Positions 23,347-34,487 of a DNA stretch of 64,000 nt are shown piece after piece. The stretch is from NCBI RefSeq assembly GCF_009834345.1, contig NZ_CP035042.1, positions 4,951,119-5,015,118 of the forward strand, given 5' to 3'. This DNA is from Billgrantia tianxiuensis. Its GTDB lineage: Bacteria > Pseudomonadota > Gammaproteobacteria > Pseudomonadales > Halomonadaceae. A program made the translations under genes and the position numbers. The notes under the pieces were generated by a model, which had not been told where the DNA came from, did no database searches, and was given only the letters and a program-made list of their open reading frames with translations. Numbering within the stretch: the stretch's first letter is position 1; each line of letters begins with the position of its first letter.

Positions 23347-25238
23347 CCGTTGGCCACCCGATTGTCCTCGAGCAGGCGACGTTTCTTCAGGTGAATCAGC
23401 AGGATCGACACCGCCGCCGGCGTCACGCCGGAGATCCGTGAGGCCTGCGCCAAGGTCCCGGGCCGCGCTTCGGCGAGCTTCTGGCGAATCTCATGGGAGA
23501 GCCCTTCGACCTGGGCGTAATCGAGATCGGCCGGCAGCGGCGTGGCCTCGTGGCGCTTGAGCTTGTCGATCTCGTCCTGCTGACGGTCGATGTAGCCCTG
23601 GTACTTGGCCTGGATCTGGACCTGTTCTGCCACGGCTTCGTCGTCGACGGGCTCGCCCGTGAGGTGCGCCACGTCGCCATAGCCGAGTTCGGGCCGCTTG
23701 AGCAGGTCAAGCAGGCTGTACTCGCGGGACAGCGGCTTGCCGGTCTTCTCCTCGATGGCCGCCGCTGCCGCCGTGCCGGGCTGCACCCAGCTGGCCTTGA
23801 GCCGGGCGCCCTCGCGCTCGATCGCCTCGCGCTTGGTACTGAACGCAGCCCAGCGCGCCTCGTCCACCAGGCCCAGCTCGCGACCGGCCTCGGTAAGGCG
23901 CAGGTCGGCGTTGTCCTCACGCAGCAGCAGCCGGTACTCGGCGCGTGAAGTGAACATGCGGTAGGGCTCCTTGGTGCCCAGGGTGATCAAGTCGTCGACC
24001 AGTACGCCGAGGTAGGCCTCGTCGCGGCGTGGCCACCAGGCCTCGAGCCCCTTGGCGCGACGCGCGGCATTGAGGCCTGCGAGCAGCCCCTGGGCGCCGG
24101 CCTCCTCGTAGCCGGTGGTGCCGTTGATCTGCCCGGCGAAAAACAGGTTGTGGATAAATTTGGTTTCCAGCGAGTGCTTGAGATCGCGGGGATCGAAGAA
24201 ATCGTACTCGATGGCGTAGCCGGGCCGGGTGATGTGGGCGTTCTCCAATCCCTTGATCGAGCGCACCACCTGCAGCTGCACGTCGAAGGGCAGCGAAGTG
24301 GAGATGCCGTTGGGGTAGAGCTCGTGAGTATCGAGCCCTTCCGGTTCGATGAACACCTGGTGACTCGCCTTGTCGGCGAAGCGGTGCACCTTGTCCTCGA
24401 TCGACGGGCAGTAACGCGGCCCGACGCCCTCGATCACGCCCGAATACATCGGCGAGCGGTCGAGGTTGGCGAAGATGATCTCGTGGGTGCGCTCATTGGT
24501 ATGAGCGATGTGGCAGCTCACCTGGCGCGGATGCATGTCGCGACGTCCCAGGTAGGACATCACCGGCGTCGGGCTGTCGCCTGGCTGCTCCTCGAGCACG
24601 GTGAAATTCACGCTCTTGGCATCCAGCCGTGGCGGGGTGCCGGTCTTGAGCCGGTCGACCCGGAACGGCAGCGCCCGCAGACGCTCCGCCAGGGCATTGG
24701 AGGGAGGATCGCCGGCACGCCCGCCGCGGCTCCGATCCAGGCCGATATGGATCACGCCGCCGAGGAAGGTGCCGGTGCACAGCACCACGGTTTCGGCACG
24801 GAAGCGGATGCCGGTCTCGGTGACTACCCCGCGCACCGTGTCGTTTTCCACCAGCAGATCTCCTGCAGCCTGCTGGAAGATCGTCAGGTTCGGCTGGTTC
24901 TCCAGCATGCCGCGGATGGCCGCCTTGTAGCGTACGCGGTCGGCCTGAGCACGGGTGGCCCGCACGGCCGGTCCCTTGCGAGCGTTGAGCACGCGGAACT
25001 GGATGCCGCCGAGATCGGTGGCCAGGCCCATGGCTCCCCCCAGCGCGTCGATCTCCTTGACCAGGTGGCTCTTGCCGATGCCGCCGATGGCGGGATTGCA
25101 CGACATCTGCCCGAGGGTCTCGATGTTGTGGGTCAGCAGCAGGGTCTGACAGCCCATGCGGGCGGAGGCCAGAGCGGCTTCGGTTCCCGCATGGCCGCCG
25201 CCGATGACGATGACGTCAAAGCGGTCGGGATACTCCAA
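23343..25238 (-). CDS. mnmG: tRNA uridine-5-carboxymethylaminomethyl modification enzyme MnmG
   Basis: MnmG, with MnmE, installs cmnm5U at the wobble position of certain tRNAs. The 631-residue product has the N-terminal FAD-binding motif [19 protein letters not shown], the conserved [20 protein letters not shown] and the C-terminal helical domain ([18 protein letters not shown]). The start is a TTG at 25238 with GAGG 6 bases upstream, giving [15 protein letters not shown] as in orthologues. A consensus DnaA box (24149-24157) lies within it. Confidence 0.97.
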   Translation of the reverse strand: MEYPDRFDVIVIGGGHAGTEAALASARMGCQTLLLTHNIETLGQMSCNPAIGGIGKSHLVKEIDALGGAMGLATDLGGIQFRVLNARKGPAVRATRAQADRVRYKAAIRGMLENQPNLTIFQQAAGDLLVENDTVRGVVTETGIRFRAETVVLCTGTFLGGVIHIGLDRSRGGRAGDPPSNALAERLRALPFRVDRLKTGTPPRLDAKSVNFTVLEEQPGDSPTPVMSYLGRRDMHPRQVSCHIAHTNERTHEIIFANLDRSPMYSGVIEGVGPRYCPSIEDKVHRFADKASHQVFIEPEGLDTHELYPNGISTSLPFDVQLQVVRSIKGLENAHITRPGYAIEYDFFDPRDLKHSLETKFIHNLFFAGQINGTTGYEEAGAQGLLAGLNAARRAKGLEAWWPRRDEAYLGVLVDDLITLGTKEPYRMFTSRAEYRLLLREDNADLRLTEAGRELGLVDEARWAAFSTKREAIEREGARLKASWVQPGTAAAAAIEEKTGKPLSREYSLLDLLKRPELGYGDVAHLTGEPVDDEAVAEQVQIQAKYQGYIDRQQDEIDKLKRHEATPLPADLDYAQVEGLSHEIRQKLAEARPGTLAQASRISGVTPAAVSILLIHLKKRRLLEDNRVANG

Positions 25239-25299
25239 GGTGCACCTCGTTGCGCTAGTGCGCGGATGTTGCCAGTGACGAAAAACAGCCTGCCAGTAT

Positions 25300-25710
25300 A
25301 AACCTCCTGTGGGTAAGCGTCAGGGTTTTCCACACCGCCTCTGCCCGCAGGCTCGTTTTCCTCCCAGATAACCAAAACAGAATATCTAAAAAGAAAGAAG
25401 TTCTGCTGTGGTTGTGACTACTGGTGTGGACAATATTTGTGGATAAGCAGAAAAATTCCAGCCAAGTTAACGGTTTGCTTTGTTAACTTCTATGCGGAGA
25501 AGAGGGTGACGAGCTGAGAGTTGCCGGTGCGGGGGCTGTGGATGAACGCCAAGCTTTTCCACAGCCCGGACGCTACACCTTTTTTCCACCGTTGCCTACC
25601 TGGCTTGTCACCGCGACTGTGAACAGTCACGCGAGGCGAACGAGAAGGCGGCAACCATGCCGCTTGGAGCGATGAATCGAGGGTAGAGCAAAAATTCTTA
25701 TCCACAGGCC
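25300..25710. other. Candidate chromosomal origin (oriC), AT-rich with DnaA boxes
   Basis: The intergenic region upstream of mnmG has consensus DnaA boxes at 25438-25446 (TGTGGATAA) and 25698-25706 (TTATCCACA). Near-matches lie at 25308-25316, 25326-25334, 25425-25433, 25537-25545 and 25555-25563. An AT-rich tract at about 25370-25500 (AACCAAAACAGAATATC, TTAACGGTTTGCTTTGTTAA) could be the unwinding element. In Escherichia coli oriC also lies next to mnmG (gidA). Origin function is inference. Confidence 0.65.
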
Positions 25711-25711
25711 G

Positions 25712-25740
25712 AAAAAAAGCCCTGCCGAGTGCGACAGGGC
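25712..25740 (-). terminator. Intrinsic terminator of the glnHPQ operon
   Basis: A hairpin (25719-25740) read on the minus strand is followed by a run of seven T (25712-25718). It lies just downstream of the ABC ATPase gene. Confidence 0.9.
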
Positions 25741-25777
25741 CTGCCAGGGTGGAGAGCAGCGGCTATCTGTGGGCCCC

Positions 25778-26551
25778 TCAGTGCTTGAGCACCCGCGACA
25801 GGAAGCTCTGGGTGCGCTCGTGCCGTGGAGAGTCGAAAAGAGTGTCCGGTGCCGCTTGCTCGACGATCTCTCCGCGATCGATGAAGACCACTCGATCGGC
25901 GACCTCGCGGGCGAATCCCATCTCATGGGTAACGATGACCATGGTCATACCCTCGCGGGCAAGCTCTCGCATGGCATCGAGCACTTCACCGATCATTTCC
26001 GGATCGAGCGCCGAGGTGGGTTCGTCGAACAGCATCAGGCGCGGTTCCATGGCCAGCGCTCTGGCCAGGGCGACGCGCTGCTGCTGCCCGCCGGAGAGCT
26101 GGGATGGGTACTTGTCCGCCTGGTCGGCGATGCTGACGCGTTCGAGCAGGCGGTAGGCAGTCTCGGTGGCATCGGCTCGGCTCCAGCCGCGCACCTTCAT
26201 GGGCGCCAGCGTGACGTTATCGAGCACGCTGAGATGTGGAAAGAGGTTGAACTGCTGGAACACCATGCCGACTTCGGTGCGGATTCTCTGCAGCGCGCGA
26301 CCGCTCTTGCCGTTCGGTAGCAGTTCGTTGCCATCGACTTCGATGTGGCCGGCCTGAAACTCCTCGAGGCCATTGATGCAGCGGATCAGGGTGGACTTGC
26401 CCGAGCCGCTGGCACCGATAACCACCACCACCTCGCCAGGCTGGATCTCGAGCACGATGTCCTTGAGCACGTGCAGTTGTCCGAAGTGCTTGTTCACCCT
26501 GTCAAGGCGCACGATGGGCTGGGTGTCGGCCAGGGATTCGTCTCGGCTCAT
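25778..26551 (-). CDS. glnQ: Polar amino acid (glutamine-type) ABC transporter ATP-binding protein
   Basis: A 257-residue ABC ATPase with Walker [10 protein letters not shown], the signature [16 protein letters not shown], and Walker [15 protein letters not shown]. It is very like GlnQ/HisP enzymes that energise polar amino-acid uptake. It is third in an operon with a GlnP-like permease (10-base gap) and a GlnH-like binding protein. AAGGAG precedes the ATG. The gene name is by family and operon analogy; the substrate could differ. Confidence 0.88.
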   Translation of the reverse strand: MSRDESLADTQPIVRLDRVNKHFGQLHVLKDIVLEIQPGEVVVVIGASGSGKSTLIRCINGLEEFQAGHIEVDGNELLPNGKSGRALQRIRTEVGMVFQQFNLFPHLSVLDNVTLAPMKVRGWSRADATETAYRLLERVSIADQADKYPSQLSGGQQQRVALARALAMEPRLMLFDEPTSALDPEMIGEVLDAMRELAREGMTMVIVTHEMGFAREVADRVVFIDRGEIVEQAAPDTLFDSPRHERTQSFLSRVLKH

Positions 26552-26561
26552 GTCGCGCTCC

Positions 26562-27233
26562 TTATTGTCCGACCAGGCCCTTGCGCTCGAGCAGGCGCAG
26601 GGCGAATGACAGGCTCAGGGTTATCGCCAGATAGAGGAGGGCGACCATCAAGTAGACTTCCAGGGCGTTGAAGGTGGTGGCGATGTAGACCTGGCCCTGG
26701 CGGACCAGCTCGCCAACCCCGATCACCGAGAATAGCGAGGTGTCCTTGATACTGATGATGCCCTGGTTGCCTAGTGGCGGGATCATGCGGCGAAAGGCCT
26801 GGGGCCAGATGATGTAGCGAAACGACTGTACCCGCGACAGCCCTAGCGACAGGCTCGCCTCGCGCTGGCCACGCTCGATCGATTGCACGCCGCCGCGCAC
26901 GATCTCCGAGATGTAAGCGCCGGAGTTCACCGCGATGGCGGCGATGCCGGCGACCAGGGCATTGATCGGCCCGCCGAGAAGTTGGGGCAGGCCATAGAAG
27001 ATGAACAGTACCTGTACCAGTACCGGAGTGCCGCGGAAGATCTCGATATAGGCGATCGCCGGTACCCGCAGCCAGACGAGCGGGCTGATGCGCAGCAGGC
27101 CGAAGAGAATGCCGATGAGAAAGCCGATGGCCAGTCCACCGAAGGAGATCAGCAGGGTGTAGGGGATCCCTTTCAGCAGGAAGGGAATGGAGGCGAAGGC
27201 CGCCTCCCAGTCGAATTGGAAGGTGACATCCAC
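26562..27233 (-). CDS. glnP: Polar amino acid (glutamine-type) ABC transporter permease
   Basis: A 223-residue inner-membrane permease of the His/Glu/Gln/Arg type with about five helices and the EAA-loop region [20 protein letters not shown]. It has the GlnP layout ([18 protein letters not shown]). It starts with GTG at 27233 (GGGAG 7 bases upstream). It lies 112 bases downstream of the binding-protein gene, with a hairpin in that gap. Confidence 0.88.
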   Translation of the reverse strand: MDVTFQFDWEAAFASIPFLLKGIPYTLLISFGGLAIGFLIGILFGLLRISPLVWLRVPAIAYIEIFRGTPVLVQVLFIFYGLPQLLGGPINALVAGIAAIAVNSGAYISEIVRGGVQSIERGQREASLSLGLSRVQSFRYIIWPQAFRRMIPPLGNQGIISIKDTSLFSVIGVGELVRQGQVYIATTFNALEVYLMVALLYLAITLSLSFALRLLERKGLVGQ

Positions 27234-27294
27234 GTGGATTCTCCCGTCAGGGGGCTTGGCGGGGCAAGAGCGCCCGGGACAGTGGGACAGCGCG

Positions 27295-27324
27295 GCGGGG
27301 CCGGACTTGCCCGGCCGGCCCCGC
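27295..27324 (-). terminator. GC-rich hairpin between glnH and glnP
   Basis: A perfect 10-bp stem (27295-27304 with 27315-27324) separates the binding-protein gene from the permease gene, without a clear T-run. In such transporters a structure here usually makes the binding protein more abundant than the membrane parts, by partial termination or mRNA protection. Confidence 0.6.
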
Positions 27325-27345
27325 TATATCGATGCGCGGTATGAC

Positions 27346-28110
27346 TCACTCGTCGTTGGTGTCGCCGAACCACTTGGCATGGATGTCGTCGTAGGTGCCG
27401 TCCTCGCGCATCTCGGCCAAGGCCTCGTTGGCGGGCTCGACCCATTCGCTGCCCTTGACGAAGACGATGCCGTATTGCTGGCCCTCGTAGAGCGGGCCGA
27501 CGACCTTGGTCCGGCCTTCGCCGCGGGTCTGGGCAAAGTAGGCGACGTTGGGAGCGTCGTAGAAGACGGCGTCCGCGCTGCCACCGAGCAGGGCCATGTA
27601 CATGTCGCTGCTGCCGGGGTAGGGAGTGATATCGGCGCTGTCGCCGAGGTTTTCCTGAAGGAAGTCGTAGCTGGTGGAGCCGACCTTGGTGGCGATGGTC
27701 TTGCCCTCGAGGTCCTCGATCTCCTCGACGCCATCCTCGTCGGCACGTACCAGGATCTTCAGGCCGCTGTCGTAGTAGGGATCCGAGAAGTCGACGATCT
27801 GGGCGCGCTCCTCGGTGATGGTGATACCGGCGATGGCGATGTCCACGTTGCCGGTCTGGACGGCGGGAATGATGCCGTTGAAGTCCATGGTCTGCAGTTC
27901 GTAATCGAAGCCGGCCCGCTCGGCTACCTCGGCAATGATGTCCATGTCGAAACCGACCATCTCACCGGTTTCCTGATCCATCATTTCGAAGGGCACGAAG
28001 CTCGGGTCGGTGACCACGTCGAGCGTTTCATTGGCGACAGCCAGGCTGGAAAGACCCAGTCCACAGGCGATGCCGGTAACCAGGGTGGCCGTCTTCACGT
28101 GTCGTTTCAT
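27346..28110 (-). CDS. glnH: Glutamine-type ABC transporter periplasmic binding protein
   Basis: A 254-residue periplasmic protein with a Sec signal peptide (cleaved near SLAVA-N), then a type-II binding-protein fold. It closely matches the GlnH pattern: [24 protein letters not shown] (ligand Thr and Arg) and DAVFYDAPN (ligand Asp). ATG 28110 is preferred because GGGGAA lies upstream and the signal peptide starts directly; upstream ATGs extend it without an SD. Ligand specificity is inferred from these residues. Confidence 0.88.
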   Translation of the reverse strand: MKRHVKTATLVTGIACGLGLSSLAVANETLDVVTDPSFVPFEMMDQETGEMVGFDMDIIAEVAERAGFDYELQTMDFNGIIPAVQTGNVDIAIAGITITEERAQIVDFSDPYYDSGLKILVRADEDGVEEIEDLEGKTIATKVGSTSYDFLQENLGDSADITPYPGSSDMYMALLGGSADAVFYDAPNVAYFAQTRGEGRTKVVGPLYEGQQYGIVFVKGSEWVEPANEALAEMREDGTYDDIHAKWFGDTNDE

Positions 28111-28223
28111 ACGTTTCCCCATGGTGAATTGTTGTGGCATTACGCCTTTAAACCATGGCGAGTCCACAGGGAAGCGTCAAGTTGGGCCGATTCTGTGCTG
28201 TTCTGGCGGTGTAGGCTAGAGAA

Positions 28224-28577
28224 TCACACCATGAAGGAAGCGCCACAGCCACAGGTGGTCGTCGCGTTGGGGTTCTGGACCAGGAAGCGGGCGCCGGCCA
28301 GCCCCTCTTCGTAGTCGACGGTGGAGCCGACGAGGTACTGGTAGGAGAGTTCGTCGACGACCAGGGCGACCTCGCCGAACTCGATGAGGGTATCGTCTTC
28401 ACCGACCGATTCGGCAAAGTCGAAGCCGTACTGGAAACCCGAACAGCCGCCTCCCGTCACATAGACGCGCAGCTTGAGGTCGGGCTTGCCTTCTTCCTCG
28501 ATGAGCGCCTTGAGCCGCTTGCTGGCAGCCTCGGAGAGCATCATGGGAGTGGGCACGAAGGATTGTGCACCGCTCAT
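28224..28577 (-). CDS. erpA: Iron-sulfur cluster insertion protein ErpA
   Basis: An A-type Fe-S carrier of 117 residues with the three conserved Cys: one in [12 protein letters not shown] and two in TTCGCGASF near the C-terminus. ErpA delivers [4Fe-4S] clusters to isoprenoid and respiratory enzymes. ATG 28577 has AAGGAG 8 bases upstream. It sits downstream of argC, a common arrangement in gammaproteobacteria. Confidence 0.96.
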   Translation of the reverse strand: MSGAQSFVPTPMMLSEAASKRLKALIEEEGKPDLKLRVYVTGGGCSGFQYGFDFAESVGEDDTLIEFGEVALVVDELSYQYLVGSTVDYEEGLAGARFLVQNPNATTTCGCGASFMV

Positions 28578-28687
28578 GGGCCCTTCTCCTTGAGCTGAAT
28601 GAATGGGTAACACGCGATTATCCCTAATCCCCAGCAAAACGGTCAACTATTCATCAGGAAAAGGGCTCGCCTAAGGGCAAAGGACTC

Positions 28688-28720
28688 GCCGACGGCATCG
28701 CTCGGGGCTGAGCCGTCGGC
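28688..28720 (-). terminator. Possible hairpin terminator after argC
   Basis: A 9-bp perfect inverted repeat (28688-28696 and 28712-28720) lies between argC and erpA on their coding strand. There is no T-run, so the assignment as a terminator is weak. Confidence 0.35.
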
Positions 28721-28748
28721 AGGTCTCCGAGGAGGCGCTGTCGCACCA

Positions 28749-29783
28749 TCAAGGCATCAGCGCGGGTACGGCGAGTCCGGCATTTTCGGCGAAGCCGAAC
28801 ATCAGGTTGAGGTTCTGTACCGCCTGGCCCGAGGCACCCTTGACCAGGTTGTCGATCACCGACAGTACCACCACGGTGTCGCCATCGCCGGGGCGATGCA
28901 CGGCCAGACGACAGACGTTGGCGCCCTTGACGCTGCGGGTCTCGGGATGACTGCCGGCAGGCATCACGTCGACGAAGGGCTCTTCGGCGAAGCGCTGCTC
29001 GAACAGCGCCTGGAGATCGCCCGGTTCACCCTTCAGGCGACCGTAGAGGGTGGCATGGATGCCGCGGATCATCGGAGTCAAGTGCGGCACGAAGGTCAGG
29101 CCCACCGCGCCACCGGCGGCATCGCCGAGGCCTTGGCGGATTTCAGGCAGGTGGCGGTGGCCGGCGGCGCCATAGGCCTTCATCGACTCGCTGGCCTCGG
29201 CCAGCAGCGAGGGTACCTTGGCGCCGCGGCCGGCCCCGGTGACACCGGACTTGCAGTCGGCAATGATGTGCTCGGCGTCGATCAGCCCGGCCTCGAGCAG
29301 CGGCAGCAGTCCCAACTGCACCGCCGTGGGGTAGCAGCCGGGCACGGCGATCAGGCGCGCCTGGCGAATGCGTTCGCGATGCATTTCCGGCAACCCATAA
29401 ACGGCTTCCTCGAGCAGTTCCGGGGCGCCATGTGGCTGGCCGTACCAGCGAGCCCACTCCTCGGCATCGCGCAGGCGGAAATCGGCGGAGAGATCGATCA
29501 CCCGAGTGCCCTGGGCGAGCAGTTCGCCAGCCAGGGCATGGGCGACACCGTGCGGCGTGGCGAAGAAGACGGCATCGCAGGCGCCAAGGCGGCGGGGGTC
29601 GGGCTCGCTGAAGGCGAGCGTATCGTAGTGACCGCGCAGGTTGGGGTACATGTCGCAGACGCGAACGCCGGCTTCCGAACGTGAGGTAATGGCTTCGACC
29701 TCGACCTCGGGATGCTGGGCCAGCAGCCTGAGCAGCTCGACCCCGGTATACCCGGTACCGCCGACGATTCCGACCTTGATCAC
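28749..29783 (-). CDS. argC: N-acetyl-gamma-glutamyl-phosphate reductase
   Basis: A 344-residue enzyme that reduces N-acetyl-glutamyl phosphate to the semialdehyde with NADPH in arginine biosynthesis. It shows the N-terminal dinucleotide motif [17 protein letters not shown], the catalytic Cys in [16 protein letters not shown], and the His-containing GHRHLPEI segment. It starts with GTG at 29783 (GGAG 7 bases upstream). It is divergent from the ClC gene. Confidence 0.97.
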   Translation of the reverse strand: MIKVGIVGGTGYTGVELLRLLAQHPEVEVEAITSRSEAGVRVCDMYPNLRGHYDTLAFSEPDPRRLGACDAVFFATPHGVAHALAGELLAQGTRVIDLSADFRLRDAEEWARWYGQPHGAPELLEEAVYGLPEMHRERIRQARLIAVPGCYPTAVQLGLLPLLEAGLIDAEHIIADCKSGVTGAGRGAKVPSLLAEASESMKAYGAAGHRHLPEIRQGLGDAAGGAVGLTFVPHLTPMIRGIHATLYGRLKGEPGDLQALFEQRFAEEPFVDVMPAGSHPETRSVKGANVCRLAVHRPGDGDTVVVLSVIDNLVKGASGQAVQNLNLMFGFAENAGLAVPALMP

Positions 29784-29922
29784 AACGCGACTCCTCCGAA
29801 GTTGGTCTGGCAGGGGCGATCGTCAACGGGACCGCCCTGTCCGGATATGATACACAAGAGAGAGGCTGGCGACCCAACCGCTTGCCATCGCGTCCAAGGA
29901 ACCATCAGCACAGGAACGAATC

Positions 29923-31680
29923 GTGCCGCGCCTCTCGCTTCCCACCTTCAGTCTGGAAGGTTTTCGCCGCAAGCTGGCCAGCGTCGATGCCCTGCCGCAA
30001 CTCTGTGTACTGGGGGTGCTGTCCGGGCTGCTCACCGGTGCCGTGATGGTCGCCTTCCGGCTGCTGCTCGAACTGGGTGGAGTCTTGTTCATGCCCGGCG
30101 GCGATCATGAGGCCTTCGAGGGGTTGACGCCGCTGGTGCGCTCGAGCCTGCCGCTGGTTGCCGTGACCCTGATCGGCATCTTCCTGTGGCGCCAGCCGGC
30201 GGCGGCCCGAAAGTTGGGGGTCGGCCACGTCATCGAACGTCTGACATATCATCAGGGCCGTTTTCCCCTGCGCAACTGGATCAACCAGTGGTGGGTGGGG
30301 GTGGCCACGGTGCTGGGCGGGCTCTCCGCCGGCCGCGAAGGGCCGGCGATTCATCTTGGCGCGGCGGCGGCCAGTGGCCTTGGCCAGCAGCTGCGCCTGC
30401 CTCACAACAGCTTGCGGGTACTGGTGGCCTGCGGTACGGCGGCGGGAATCTCGGCGTCGTTCAACACGCCGATCGCCGGGGTCATCTTCGCCATGGAAGT
30501 GGTGATGATGGAGTACACCATCGCCGGCTTCATGCCGGTCATCCTGGCCTCGACCATGGGCGCGCTGGTGGCAATGCTGGTCTACGGTTCGGAGCCGGCC
30601 TTTCAGGTGCCCAGCGTCAGTCTCGGTTCGCTGGCGAATTTGCCATGGATCGTGATCACGGCGCTGTTCATCGGCCTGCTGGCCGGACTCTTCATTCATG
30701 TGGCGAGAAGCGAGCGCATCAGCGGCTTGCCGGTGGTGTTGCGCTTGATGCTGGTGGCGCTGGCCACCGCGGCGGTGGCGTGGTGGTACCCCGACGTGCA
30801 GGGTATCGGCTACGACAGCTTGGATGCCTCGCTGGCAGGCGACCTGGCCGTGGACGTGCTGCTGGCGCTGGTGGTGGCCAAGCTGCTGCTCACTGCGGTG
30901 ACCGTGGCCAGCGGTATTCCCATCGGCATCATCGGCCCGGTGCTGGTGGTCGGTGCCGCCGCCGGCGCTCTGGCGGATCTGGTGGGAGCCTGGCTCTTCC
31001 CACAGTTGGGTTCGGAGCCCGGCTTCTATGCCATGCTCGGTATGGCGGCGATGATGGGAGCCGTGCTGCAGGCACCGCTGGCCGCGCTGATGGCGCTGCT
31101 GGAGTTGACCCATAACCCCAACATCATCCTGCCGGGCATGCTGGCAGTGGTGGTATCGGGGCTGACGGCACGCCAGCTGTGCCGCTGCGATGGTTTCTTC
31201 ATCAGCATGACCCGCCATGGCCTGCATCCGCTGCAGCAGCCGCTGATGCAGGCGCTCTCGCGGGTGTCGGTGCCGGCGGTGATGGAGCGCAGTTTCGTCA
31301 CCACTCCGCGCATGGTGACGCGCGACCAGGCCCGTGCCTTGCTCGATGCCAAGCCGGCCTGGATCCTGATCCTGCGCTCGACCGACGACAAGCCGACGCT
31401 GGCGCTCAAGGCCGCGGACCTGGCCCGTGCCCTGATCGACGATCAGGAGCTCGAGGAGATCGCTCCCGAGGAGGCGCTGATCGACCTGCTGGAAGTGCCG
31501 GGCCTACGCCTGGAGATGGCGCCGATTCATTTGCAGGCGACCCTGTCGGAGGCGTTCACGCGACTCAACGACCAGGCCGTCGACGCTCTCTACGTGGAGT
31601 ATGGCCGGCGTCCGAAGCACAAGCGGATTTCGGGTATCATCACCCGCGGCGCCATCGAGCGTTACTATTCGCTGAAATGA
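29923..31680 (+). CDS. ClC-family chloride channel/antiporter with C-terminal CBS domains
   Basis: A 585-residue membrane protein. The core contains the ClC selectivity motif with the gating Glu in LSAGREGPAIHLG and a second motif GIPIGIIGPVL. The C-terminal 150 residues look like a CBS pair (RMVTRDQARALLDAKP, SGIITRGAIERYY). It moves Cl- (with or without H+ exchange) across the inner membrane and may help with osmotic or acid balance. It starts with GTG 29923, with AGGA a few bases before it. Confidence 0.9.
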   Translation: MPRLSLPTFSLEGFRRKLASVDALPQLCVLGVLSGLLTGAVMVAFRLLLELGGVLFMPGGDHEAFEGLTPLVRSSLPLVAVTLIGIFLWRQPAAARKLGVGHVIERLTYHQGRFPLRNWINQWWVGVATVLGGLSAGREGPAIHLGAAAASGLGQQLRLPHNSLRVLVACGTAAGISASFNTPIAGVIFAMEVVMMEYTIAGFMPVILASTMGALVAMLVYGSEPAFQVPSVSLGSLANLPWIVITALFIGLLAGLFIHVARSERISGLPVVLRLMLVALATAAVAWWYPDVQGIGYDSLDASLAGDLAVDVLLALVVAKLLLTAVTVASGIPIGIIGPVLVVGAAAGALADLVGAWLFPQLGSEPGFYAMLGMAAMMGAVLQAPLAALMALLELTHNPNIILPGMLAVVVSGLTARQLCRCDGFFISMTRHGLHPLQQPLMQALSRVSVPAVMERSFVTTPRMVTRDQARALLDAKPAWILILRSTDDKPTLALKAADLARALIDDQELEEIAPEEALIDLLEVPGLRLEMAPIHLQATLSEAFTRLNDQAVDALYVEYGRRPKHKRISGIITRGAIERYYSLK

Positions 31681-31755
31681 TCTGTGCAGCGATCTCCGTC
31701 GCCGATTCAGACGGCTATCGCCACTCTACTTGAGAAACCCGCCCGAGGAGCCAGC

Positions 31756-32187
31756 ATGTATTTGTGGATCAAGGCCCTGCACATCGTGTCCGTGGTGACC
31801 TGGTTTGCTGCGCTGTTCTACCTGCCGCGCCTGTTCGTCTACCACGCCATGGCGCGTGACAAGGGGGAACGGCAGGCCGCTGACACCTTCCTCGTGATGG
31901 AGCGCAAACTCTATCGGGGCATCATGACCCCGTCGATGATCGCCGTGATCGCATTCGGGATCTGGCTGCTCTACCTCATGCCCCACTGGCTTGGCATGGG
32001 CTGGATGCACGTCAAGCTGCTGCTGGTGGTGTTGCTGGTGGCCTACCACCATGTCTGCCTGGTCTATCTAAAGCAGTTCGCCGCGGGTCGCTGCCAGCGC
32101 TCTCATGTGTTCTTCCGCTGGTTCAATGAACTACCTGTGATTGCCTTGCTGGTCATCGTGATCCTGGTCGTGATCAAGCCGTTCTGA
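31756..32187 (+). CDS. hemJ: Protoporphyrinogen IX oxidase HemJ
   Basis: A 143-residue, four-helix membrane protein starting MYLWIKALHIVSVVTWFAAL, with the conserved His in the first helix, and with RPxxM-like HVKLLLVVLLVAYHH and FNELPVIAL motifs of HemJ. It oxidises protoporphyrinogen IX to protoporphyrin in haem synthesis. The upstream frame from 31684 lacks family similarity; GAGGAG precedes ATG 31756. It is followed directly by thiD; hemL lies close by. Confidence 0.95.
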   Translation: MYLWIKALHIVSVVTWFAALFYLPRLFVYHAMARDKGERQAADTFLVMERKLYRGIMTPSMIAVIAFGIWLLYLMPHWLGMGWMHVKLLLVVLLVAYHHVCLVYLKQFAAGRCQRSHVFFRWFNELPVIALLVIVILVVIKPF

Positions 32188-32189
32188 CC

Positions 32190-33041
32190 ATGGCGAGTGA
32201 AATGAACGAACAACTCCCGGTCGTGCTGGTGCTGGCCGGCCACGACCCCACCGGTGGAGCGGGACTCACCGCCGACGGCGAAGCGATATCCGCCTGCGGC
32301 GGCTGGGCAGTGACGGTGCCCACGGCATTGACGGTACAGGACTGCCATGATGTGCACCGGGTGGTGCCGGTTCCGGCCAATCTGATCGGTGACATGGCTA
32401 GGCGGCTCGGTGAATTTCGTCTGGCGGCGATCAAGGTCGGGCTGGTGGCTAGTCTCGAGACGCTCGATGCCGTGGTGGACGTCGTCAAGGCGCATCCCGG
32501 GGTGCCGGTGGTGGTTGATCCGGTACTCAAGGCAGGAGGCGGCAAGGAGTTATCCACAACCGCCCTGGTCGATGCCTTCCGCGCCCGGCTGCTTCCCCTT
32601 GTGGATATCCTGACGCCCAACCGTCTCGAGCTCGCGCGCCTGGCCGATCCGCAAGCCCAGGATGACAGTGAACGAGCCCGGCGCCTGCTCTCGCTCGGCT
32701 GTCGTGCCGTGTTGGTGAGCGGCAGTGACGATCCCGATGTCGGCGTTCCTGGCGACGAGGTCGAGCTGGCGCTGTACAGCGCCGAAGGACGCTTCGCCTG
32801 GCGCTGGAGGCGCCTGGAGGGGAGTTTCCATGGCTCGGGCTGTACCTTGGCCTCGGCGCTTGCCGCGCGGCTGGCAGCGGGCGATCCGTTGCAGCTTGCC
32901 TGCGAGCGAGCCCAGCGCTTTGCCTGGCAGGCGCTGGCGCACGCCTGGCAGCCGGGCAAGGCACAATCGTTGCCGCGCCGCCTTGCCGTGACAGAGGGAG
33001 TTCACGGCGCCGGGCAGGGCGTGACCCTACCCCCTCAATGA
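32190..33041 (+). CDS. thiD: Hydroxymethylpyrimidine/phosphomethylpyrimidine kinase
   Basis: A 283-residue ribokinase-like enzyme of thiamine synthesis, phosphorylating HMP and HMP-P. It contains [17 protein letters not shown] near the N-terminus, [12 protein letters not shown], and the anion-hole motif [16 protein letters not shown]. It starts 2 bases after hemJ. A consensus DnaA box (32550-32558) lies inside the gene. Confidence 0.93.
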   Translation: MASEMNEQLPVVLVLAGHDPTGGAGLTADGEAISACGGWAVTVPTALTVQDCHDVHRVVPVPANLIGDMARRLGEFRLAAIKVGLVASLETLDAVVDVVKAHPGVPVVVDPVLKAGGGKELSTTALVDAFRARLLPLVDILTPNRLELARLADPQAQDDSERARRLLSLGCRAVLVSGSDDPDVGVPGDEVELALYSAEGRFAWRWRRLEGSFHGSGCTLASALAARLAAGDPLQLACERAQRFAWQALAHAWQPGKAQSLPRRLAVTEGVHGAGQGVTLPPQ

Positions 33042-33169
33042 GCGAAAATCACCGGAACTTCACCGCGCATTCCAAGGTTATCCAAGAAGTTATCCACAAC
33101 GCGGAGGCGGCAAGCGATGCCCCTCCTGCCATGGAACGCCATCACACTCGCGACCGCAATGAGGCTCAC

Positions 33170-34459
33170 ATGACCACATCCGCAACGCTCTTCGAACAGG
33201 CCTGCCGTCATATTCCCGGCGGCGTGAACTCCCCGGTGCGCGCCTTCAAGGGACTGCAGCGGCCGCCCGTGTTCATCGAGCGAGCGCAGGGGGCCTATCT
33301 GTTCGACGTGGAAGGAAAACGCTACGTCGATTACGTCGGTTCCTGGGGCCCGATGATCACCGGCCATGCCGACCCCGATGTGTTGGGTGCCGTGCGCAGC
33401 CGGCTCGACAACGGTCTTTCGTTCGGCACCCCGACGGCGATCGAGACCACCATGGCCGACCTGATCTGCGACATGATTCCGTCGATCGACCTGGTGCGCA
33501 TGGTCAACTCGGGTACCGAGGCCACCATGTCGGCGATACGCCTGGCACGCGGCTTCACCGGGCGTGACAAAATCGTCAAGTTCGAGGGCAATTACCATGG
33601 CCACTCCGACTCGCTGCTGGTCAAGGCCGGCTCCGGTGCGCTGACCCACGGCGAGCCTAGCTCACCCGGCGTGCCCGCTGCGCTGGCGGAGCACACCATC
33701 ACCCTTTCCTACAACGATCTCGACGAAGTGGAGGCCTGCTTCGAGGAGATTGGCAGCCAGATCGCCTGCATCATCGTCGAGCCGGTGGCCGGCAACATGA
33801 ACTGCATCCCGCCGCAGCCCGGCTTCCTCGAAACCCTGCGCCGGGTTTGCACCGAATACGGGAGTGTGCTGATCTTTGATGAGGTGATGACCGGTTTTCG
33901 GGTGGCCATGGGCGGTGCCCAGGCGCATTACGGCATCGAGCCCGACCTGACCTGTCTGGGCAAGATCGTCGGTGGCGGCATGCCGGTGGGGGCCTTCGGC
34001 GGCAAGCGTGAGATCATGGAGCAGATCTCACCGCTGGGGCCGGTTTATCAGGCAGGTACGCTTGCGGGCAATCCCCTGGCCATGGCGGCGGGCATCGCGC
34101 TGTTGACCAAGCTGCGCGAGCCCGGCTTCCACGATGCCCTGGCGCAGCGCGTCGAGACGCTCTGCCACGGCCTGCAGGAGCGTGCCGATGCCGCCGGCGT
34201 CGACATGATCACCCAGCGTGCCGGCGGGATGTTCGGATTGTTCTTCACCGGACAGTCCCGGGTCGACAACTTCGCCCAGGCCACGGCTTGTGATGCCGAT
34301 GCCTTCCGTCGCTTCTTTGCGGCGATGCTGGACGAAGGCGTCTACCTGGCGCCCTCGGCGTATGAGGCGGGCTTCATGTCCAGTGCCCATACGCCAGAAG
34401 ACATTCAATGGACGCTGGACGCTGCCGAGAAGGCCTTTGCCCAGGTACGCCAGCCTTGA
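33170..34459 (+). CDS. hemL: Glutamate-1-semialdehyde 2,1-aminomutase
   Basis: A 429-residue PLP enzyme making 5-aminolevulinate, the first committed tetrapyrrole precursor. It begins with [19 protein letters not shown], has the PLP phosphate motif [16 protein letters not shown], the DEVMTGFR motif and the Schiff-base Lys in [20 protein letters not shown] 33170 gives the family N-terminus; the frame from 33038 is a non-conserved extension. It shares a neighbourhood with hemJ. Confidence 0.97.
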   Translation: MTTSATLFEQACRHIPGGVNSPVRAFKGLQRPPVFIERAQGAYLFDVEGKRYVDYVGSWGPMITGHADPDVLGAVRSRLDNGLSFGTPTAIETTMADLICDMIPSIDLVRMVNSGTEATMSAIRLARGFTGRDKIVKFEGNYHGHSDSLLVKAGSGALTHGEPSSPGVPAALAEHTITLSYNDLDEVEACFEEIGSQIACIIVEPVAGNMNCIPPQPGFLETLRRVCTEYGSVLIFDEVMTGFRVAMGGAQAHYGIEPDLTCLGKIVGGGMPVGAFGGKREIMEQISPLGPVYQAGTLAGNPLAMAAGIALLTKLREPGFHDALAQRVETLCHGLQERADAAGVDMITQRAGGMFGLFFTGQSRVDNFAQATACDADAFRRFFAAMLDEGVYLAPSAYEAGFMSSAHTPEDIQWTLDAAEKAFAQVRQP

Positions 34460-34487
34460 TCAAGCTCAACCGTTAACGGGAGTGAAC

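Noticed and set aside
20907-25800. parS site near parB
   Set aside because: I looked for a match to TGTTTCACGTGAAACA and saw none; the closest in the window is the half-match TGTTTCACGAAGG near 47.05 kb, which is not palindromic.
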